Positions 62,666 through 64,000 of a stretch of DNA of 64,000 nucleotides are shown one piece after another. The translations under genes were made by a program, and so were the position numbers. The number at the start of each line of letters is the position of its first letter. The stretch's first letter is position 1. The notes beneath the pieces are model-generated. The model saw nothing but the letters and a program-made list of their open reading frames with translations, had not been told where the DNA came from and did not search any database. Origin of the DNA: Pseudanabaena minima (lineage in GTDB: Bacteria; Cyanobacteriota; Cyanobacteriia; Pseudanabaenales; Pseudanabaenaceae). The DNA is taken from contig NZ_CP159508.1 of assembly GCF_051131155.1 (NCBI RefSeq), positions 744,001-808,000 of the forward strand, written 5' to 3'.

Positions 62666-64000
62666 ATGCAAGAGCAGGGAACGATCAGCATTCATACCGA
62701 GAATATCTTTCCCATTATCAAGAAGGCTTTATATTCAGAGCGAGATATCTTCTTGCGGGAATTGATCTCTAATGCCGTAGATGCCATTAGCAAACTCAAG
62801 ATGGTCTCTTATGCTGGCGAGACTAATCACTCCGCCGATCCCGAAATTGTTGTCACCATTGATAAAGAGAAAAAGACTCTAGCGATTACTGATACGGGCA
62901 TCGGCATGACTGCGGATGAAGTAAAAAAATATATTAACCAAGTTGCCTTTTCTAGCGCCCAAGAATTTGCCACTAAGTACGCTAGCAGTGGTACAGGTGA
63001 TCAACAAATTATTGGGAACTTTGGTTTAGGTTTTTATTCGTCATTCATGGTGGCGAGTAATGTTGAAATTGATACGAAATCCTATAAAGAGGGTGCTGAA
63101 GCAGTCCATTGGTCTTGTGATGGTTCGACCACATTTACACTAGATGACAGCGATCGCAGCAATATCGGCACAACGATCACTTTGACTTTGCAAGAAGATG
63201 CTGAGGAGTATCTAGAAGAAGCATCGATCAAACGGATGATTCGCAACTATTGCGACTTTATGCCTGTGCCGATCAAGCTCAATGATGAAGTTATCAACAA
63301 GCAAACAGCACTTTGGGACAAGTCCCCCAAATCAGTTACCAATGAAGAATATTTAGAGTTCTATCGCTATCTCTATCCTTACCAAGATGATCCTCTATTC
63401 TGGATTCATCTAAATACCGATTATCCATTTGTGATTAAGGGAATTCTTTATTTCCCCAAAATGAAAGCGGATATTGATCCTAATCGTGGACAAATCAAGT
63501 TGTTCTGTAATCATGTTTTTGTCAGCGACAATTGCGACGATGTGATTCCCAAGTTCTTGATGCCTTTGCGTGGGGCGATCGATAGTACTGATATTCCTCT
63601 GAACGTATCACGTAGCTTTTTACAAGGTGATCCCAAGGTTCGCAAGATCCAAGACTTTATTGCGAAAAAAGTAGGTGATCGCCTTACGTCTCTCTATAGC
63701 GACTCCCGCGAAGAGTTCCTGAAATGTTGGCAAGATATCAGCATCTTCATGAAGTTTGGCTCGATGAATAGTGATAAGTTCTATCAGCAAGTCAAAGAAA
63801 TTTTGGTGTATGCCACCACTAGCGAAGATGAAGCAGTCAAGAGCGAAAGTGGCAATTACACTACTTTACAAGCCTATCTAGAACGCAACAAAGAAAAACA
63901 CGAAAATCAAGTCTTCTATACTTCCGATCCGATCGCTCAAGGGACTTATGTAGAATTGCATAAAAACCAAGGATTAGAAGTGCTGACTTTTGATTCATTT
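62666..64000 (+). CDS. htpG: HtpG (Hsp90) chaperone, 3' end outside the window
   Basis: Open from ATG 62666 to the window edge (445 codons). MQEQGTISIHTENIFPIIKKAL, ISNAVDAISKLK, DTGIGMTADE and GNFGLGFYSSFMVA match the GHKL ATP-binding domain, and LNVSRSFLQGD is in the middle domain. Cytosolic heat-shock chaperone; in cyanobacteria it supports phycobilisome and tetrapyrrole enzymes. No CIRCE element (TTAGCACTC-N9-GAGTGCTAA) is seen upstream. Confidence 0.96.
   Translation, partial: MQEQGTISIHTENIFPIIKKALYSERDIFLRELISNAVDAISKLKMVSYAGETNHSADPEIVVTIDKEKKTLAITDTGIGMTADEVKKYINQVAFSSAQEFATKYASSGTGDQQIIGNFGLGFYSSFMVASNVEIDTKSYKEGAEAVHWSCDGSTTFTLDDSDRSNIGTTITLTLQEDAEEYLEEASIKRMIRNYCDFMPVPIKLNDEVINKQTALWDKSPKSVTNEEYLEFYRYLYPYQDDPLFWIHLNTDYPFVIKGILYFPKMKADIDPNRGQIKLFCNHVFVSDNCDDVIPKFLMPLRGAIDSTDIPLNVSRSFLQGDPKVRKIQDFIAKKVGDRLTSLYSDSREEFLKCWQDISIFMKFGSMNSDKFYQQVKEILVYATTSEDEAVKSESGNYTTLQAYLERNKEKHENQVFYTSDPIAQGTYVELHKNQGLEVLTFDSF

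Overview
The window is a cyanobacterial chromosome segment. Direct evidence: psaE (photosystem I), ntcA, a KaiB-domain sasA kinase, a GUN4-domain kinase, cyanobacterial ftsQ-ftsZ, and the HIP1 octamer GCGATCGC in most core genes. Low GC, abundant secretion and adhesin genes and GC-N3-GC hairpins suggest a filamentous Pseudanabaena-like organism, but that placement is inference.

Layout. 1-3.6 kb: core genes (membrane protein, methyltransferase, DUF4090-like protein, L,D-transpeptidase, psaE, mutM). 3.6-8.5 kb: accessory block with an Rpn-type nuclease, a DUF6883/DUF4926 pair and an HTH-NACHT protein, separated by HIP1-spaced repeats. 8.5-13.6 kb: a small membrane protein, an Na,K-ATPase-like P-type ATPase with a structured leader, and a kinase-GUN4 fusion. 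13.7-16.7 kb: secreted proteins, a glucosaminidase and two small paralogues, one ending in a copy of the FtsZ C-terminal peptide. 17.5-21.7 kb: a STAND ATPase, an SDR protein and a Pilin_GH protein. 22.3-25.3 kb: HIP1-poor island with a fused XRE-HTH/GTPase and a tail-to-tail toxin/antitoxin-like pair. 25.4-28 kb: Ski2-like helicase. 28.3-47.9 kb: two two-partner-secretion clusters, with three TpsA-type exoproteins (one cut by an IS630-like element, one carrying a CHAT protease domain) and two TpsB pores, split by a VOC protein and a ModB-ModC fusion. 48.7-64 kb: core genes (aroC, recJ, sasA, NnrU/Z-ISO-like, SemiSWEET, coaE, secG, ntcA, prs, ftsZ, ftsQ, partial htpG) with a nucleotidyltransferase/HEPN-like pair between aroC and recJ.

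The strongest signal not explained by genes is a population of about twenty intergenic hairpins. Their arms differ in sequence and length (13-30 bp), but nearly all turn on exactly three unpaired bases, mostly inside GC-N3-GC (TTC, GAA, TTT, AAA, ATT and others). Some are nested inside other palindromes whose apparent uninterrupted forms also occur in this window. Other leading observations are the FtsZ-tail mimic at 15892-16278, the XRE-GTPase island, and the HEPN-like/nucleotidyltransferase pair.

Coordinates, motifs and palindromes were read by eye. Family names come from motif recognition, not database searches.
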